Source: Lachnospiraceae bacterium (lineage in GTDB: Bacteria; Bacillota; Clostridia; Lachnospirales; Lachnospiraceae). Taken from it: a DNA stretch of 47,410 nt. Below the pieces are notes generated by a model. The model saw only the letters and a program-made list of their open reading frames with translations, did not search any database and had not been told where the DNA came from. Below, piece by piece: positions 46,067 to 47,410 of this stretch; position 1 is the stretch's first letter; every line of letters starts with the position of its first letter. The stretch covers positions 1-47,410 of the forward strand of contig JALENY010000028.1 of the NCBI GenBank assembly GCA_022767285.1, in the 5' to 3' direction. The position numbers and the translations under genes are program-made.

Positions 46067-47260
46067 ATGGCTAAAGCAAAATTTGAAAGAACAAAACCGC
46101 ATTGTAACATTGGTACCATCGGCCACGTTGACCATGGTAAAACAACTTTAACTGCTGCTATCACAAAAACTCTGGCTGAAAGAGTTGCTGGTAACGCTGC
46201 TGTAGATTTCGAAAACATCGATAAAGCTCCGGAAGAAAGAGAACGTGGTATCACAATTTCTACTGCACACGTTGAGTATGAGACAGAGAACAGACATTAC
46301 GCACACGTTGACTGCCCAGGTCATGCTGACTACGTTAAGAACATGATCACAGGTGCTGCTCAGATGGATGGCGCTATCCTGGTTGTTGCTGCAACTGATG
46401 GTGTTATGGCTCAGACAAAAGAGCACATCCTTCTGTCCCGTCAGGTAGGTGTACCGTACATCGTTGTATTCATGAACAAATGTGATATGGTAGACGACGA
46501 AGAACTGTTAGTGCTGGTTGTTATGGAAATCCGTGAGCTCCTGAACGAGTATGAGTTCCCGGGAGATGACACACCGATCATCCAGGGTTCTGCTCTGAAA
46601 GCTCTTGAAGATCCGTCAGGAGAATGGGGCGACAAGATCATGGAACTGATGGATGCAGTTGATGAGTGGATTCCGGATCCGCAGCGTGCAACTGATCAGC
46701 CGTTCCTGATGCCTGTAGAGGACGTATTCACAATCACAGGTCGTGGTACTGTTGCTACCGGTCGTGTTGAACGTGGTGTTCTTCATCTGAATGAAGAAGT
46801 TGAAATCGTTGGTATCAAAGAGCAGACAAGAAAGACTGTTGTAACTGGTATCGAAATGTTCCGTAAACTGCTGGATGAGGCTCAGGCTGGTGATAACATC
46901 GGTGCTCTGCTTCGTGGTGTTCAGAGAACAGAAATCGAAAGAGGACAGGTTCTTTCCAAACCGGGCAGTGTAAAATGCCACAAAAAATTCACCGCTCAGG
47001 TTTACGTTCTGACAAAAGATGAAGGTGGACGTCATACTCCGTTCTTCAACAACTATAGACCGCAGTTCTACTTCAGAACAACTGACGTAACTGGCGTTAT
47101 CTCTCTGCCGGAAGGTACAGAAATGTGTATGCCTGGTGATAACGTAGAAATGACTATCGAACTGATCCATCCGATTGCTATGGAGCAGGGTCTTACATTC
47201 GCTATTCGTGAAGGTGGACGTACTGTAGGATCAGGCCGTGTTGCTACAATCATCGAGTAA
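46067..47260 (+). CDS. tuf: Elongation factor Tu
   Basis: The 397-residue factor has G1 [10 protein letters not shown] (residues 18-27), G2 with [13 protein letters not shown]3 [10 protein letters not shown]4 NKCDMVDD, and domains 2 and 3 ending [17 protein letters not shown]. It carries aminoacyl-tRNA to the ribosome. AAGGAGG precedes the ATG by 12 bases. Codon use is strongly biased. Own promoter and terminator. Confidence 0.98.
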   Translation: MAKAKFERTKPHCNIGTIGHVDHGKTTLTAAITKTLAERVAGNAAVDFENIDKAPEERERGITISTAHVEYETENRHYAHVDCPGHADYVKNMITGAAQMDGAILVVAATDGVMAQTKEHILLSRQVGVPYIVVFMNKCDMVDDEELLVLVVMEIRELLNEYEFPGDDTPIIQGSALKALEDPSGEWGDKIMELMDAVDEWIPDPQRATDQPFLMPVEDVFTITGRGTVATGRVERGVLHLNEEVEIVGIKEQTRKTVVTGIEMFRKLLDEAQAGDNIGALLRGVQRTEIERGQVLSKPGSVKCHKKFTAQVYVLTKDEGGRHTPFFNNYRPQFYFRTTDVTGVISLPEGTEMCMPGDNVEMTIELIHPIAMEQGLTFAIREGGRTVGSGRVATIIE

Positions 47261-47315
47261 TACAATCTGAAAATAGATTTGTTATCGCAGGATAACTTAT
47301 GTCCAAACGTAAGAT

Positions 47316-47346
47316 ACCCCAGAAACCATGTGTTTCTGGGGTTTTT
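47316..47346 (+). terminator. Terminator after tuf
   Basis: ACCCCAGAAAC (47316-47326), loop CATGT, GTTTCTGGGGT (47332-47342), then TTTT. The remaining 47347-47410 holds nothing I can identify. Confidence 0.93.
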
Positions 47347-47410
47347 CTGTTGCCTGGAAATATATAAAAGAGTGGAAAATAATAACGAACAGTAAAGCAA
47401 AACGGTTGCC

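Overview
The window looks like a chromosome segment of a low-to-mid GC Firmicute of the class Clostridia, most likely a Lachnospiraceae-type gut anaerobe. The evidence is strong AGGAGG ribosome binding sites, TTGACA/TATAAT promoters, the gene order rpmG-secE-nusG-rplKAJL-rpoBC-rpsLG-fusA-tuf, an L10 leader of the Firmicute type, and ribosomal and polymerase sequences of clostridial style. The species cannot be named from the sequence alone.

1-8.3 kb: the downstream end of a surface-glycan operon, all on the + strand with overlapping or closely spaced genes. It holds the end of an unknown gene, a GNAT acetyltransferase, a GT8 glycosyltransferase, a LicD-type transferase, a GT4 glycosyltransferase, an HtrL/WlaTC-like protein, a Wzx-type flippase, UDP-GlcNAc 2-epimerase (wecB) and a VanZ-like membrane protein. 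It is visibly more AT-rich than the rest and is probably an exchangeable locus.

8.4-25 kb: mixed housekeeping and envelope genes. These are a nucleotidyltransferase-fold protein, a uracil/xanthine permease with a striking inverted-repeat control region, an aquaglyceroporin-CobW operon behind a 17-bp palindrome, an HD-domain protein, an MnmM-like methyltransferase, a YjdF-like membrane protein overlapping a protein with a cysteine exactly every 11 residues, two tandem LTA-synthase-like enzymes, a PurF paralogue whose glutaminase site is degenerate, and an ABC exporter behind a perfect 14-bp inverted repeat.

25-36.4 kb: the core transcription/translation block rpmG, secE, nusG, rplK, rplA, rplJ, rplL, rpoB, rpoC. 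It has visible promoters, two near-identical candidate L1-binding hairpins (before rplK and rplA), an L10 leader with attenuator, and a terminator plus a fresh promoter before rpoB.

36.4-42.5 kb: an accessory island between rpoC and rpsL, where many Firmicutes have almost nothing. It encodes a zinc-ribbon protein carrying a CxxxGPCxGTCxxC-like motif next to a radical-SAM activase, then two membrane proteins with cytoplasmic zinc ribbons and external SH3b or discoidin-like domains, interleaved with two membrane-anchored peptidases (M14 and M15). This is the best candidate for an undescribed system. Its second transcription unit starts with a promoter-leader element that is also found 17 kb away before the PurF paralogue.

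42.5-47.4 kb: the str block rpsL, rpsG, fusA, tuf, with promoters, a hairpin just before the tuf ribosome binding site, and a strong terminator after tuf. No tRNA, rRNA, CRISPR array, transposase or integrase was seen.
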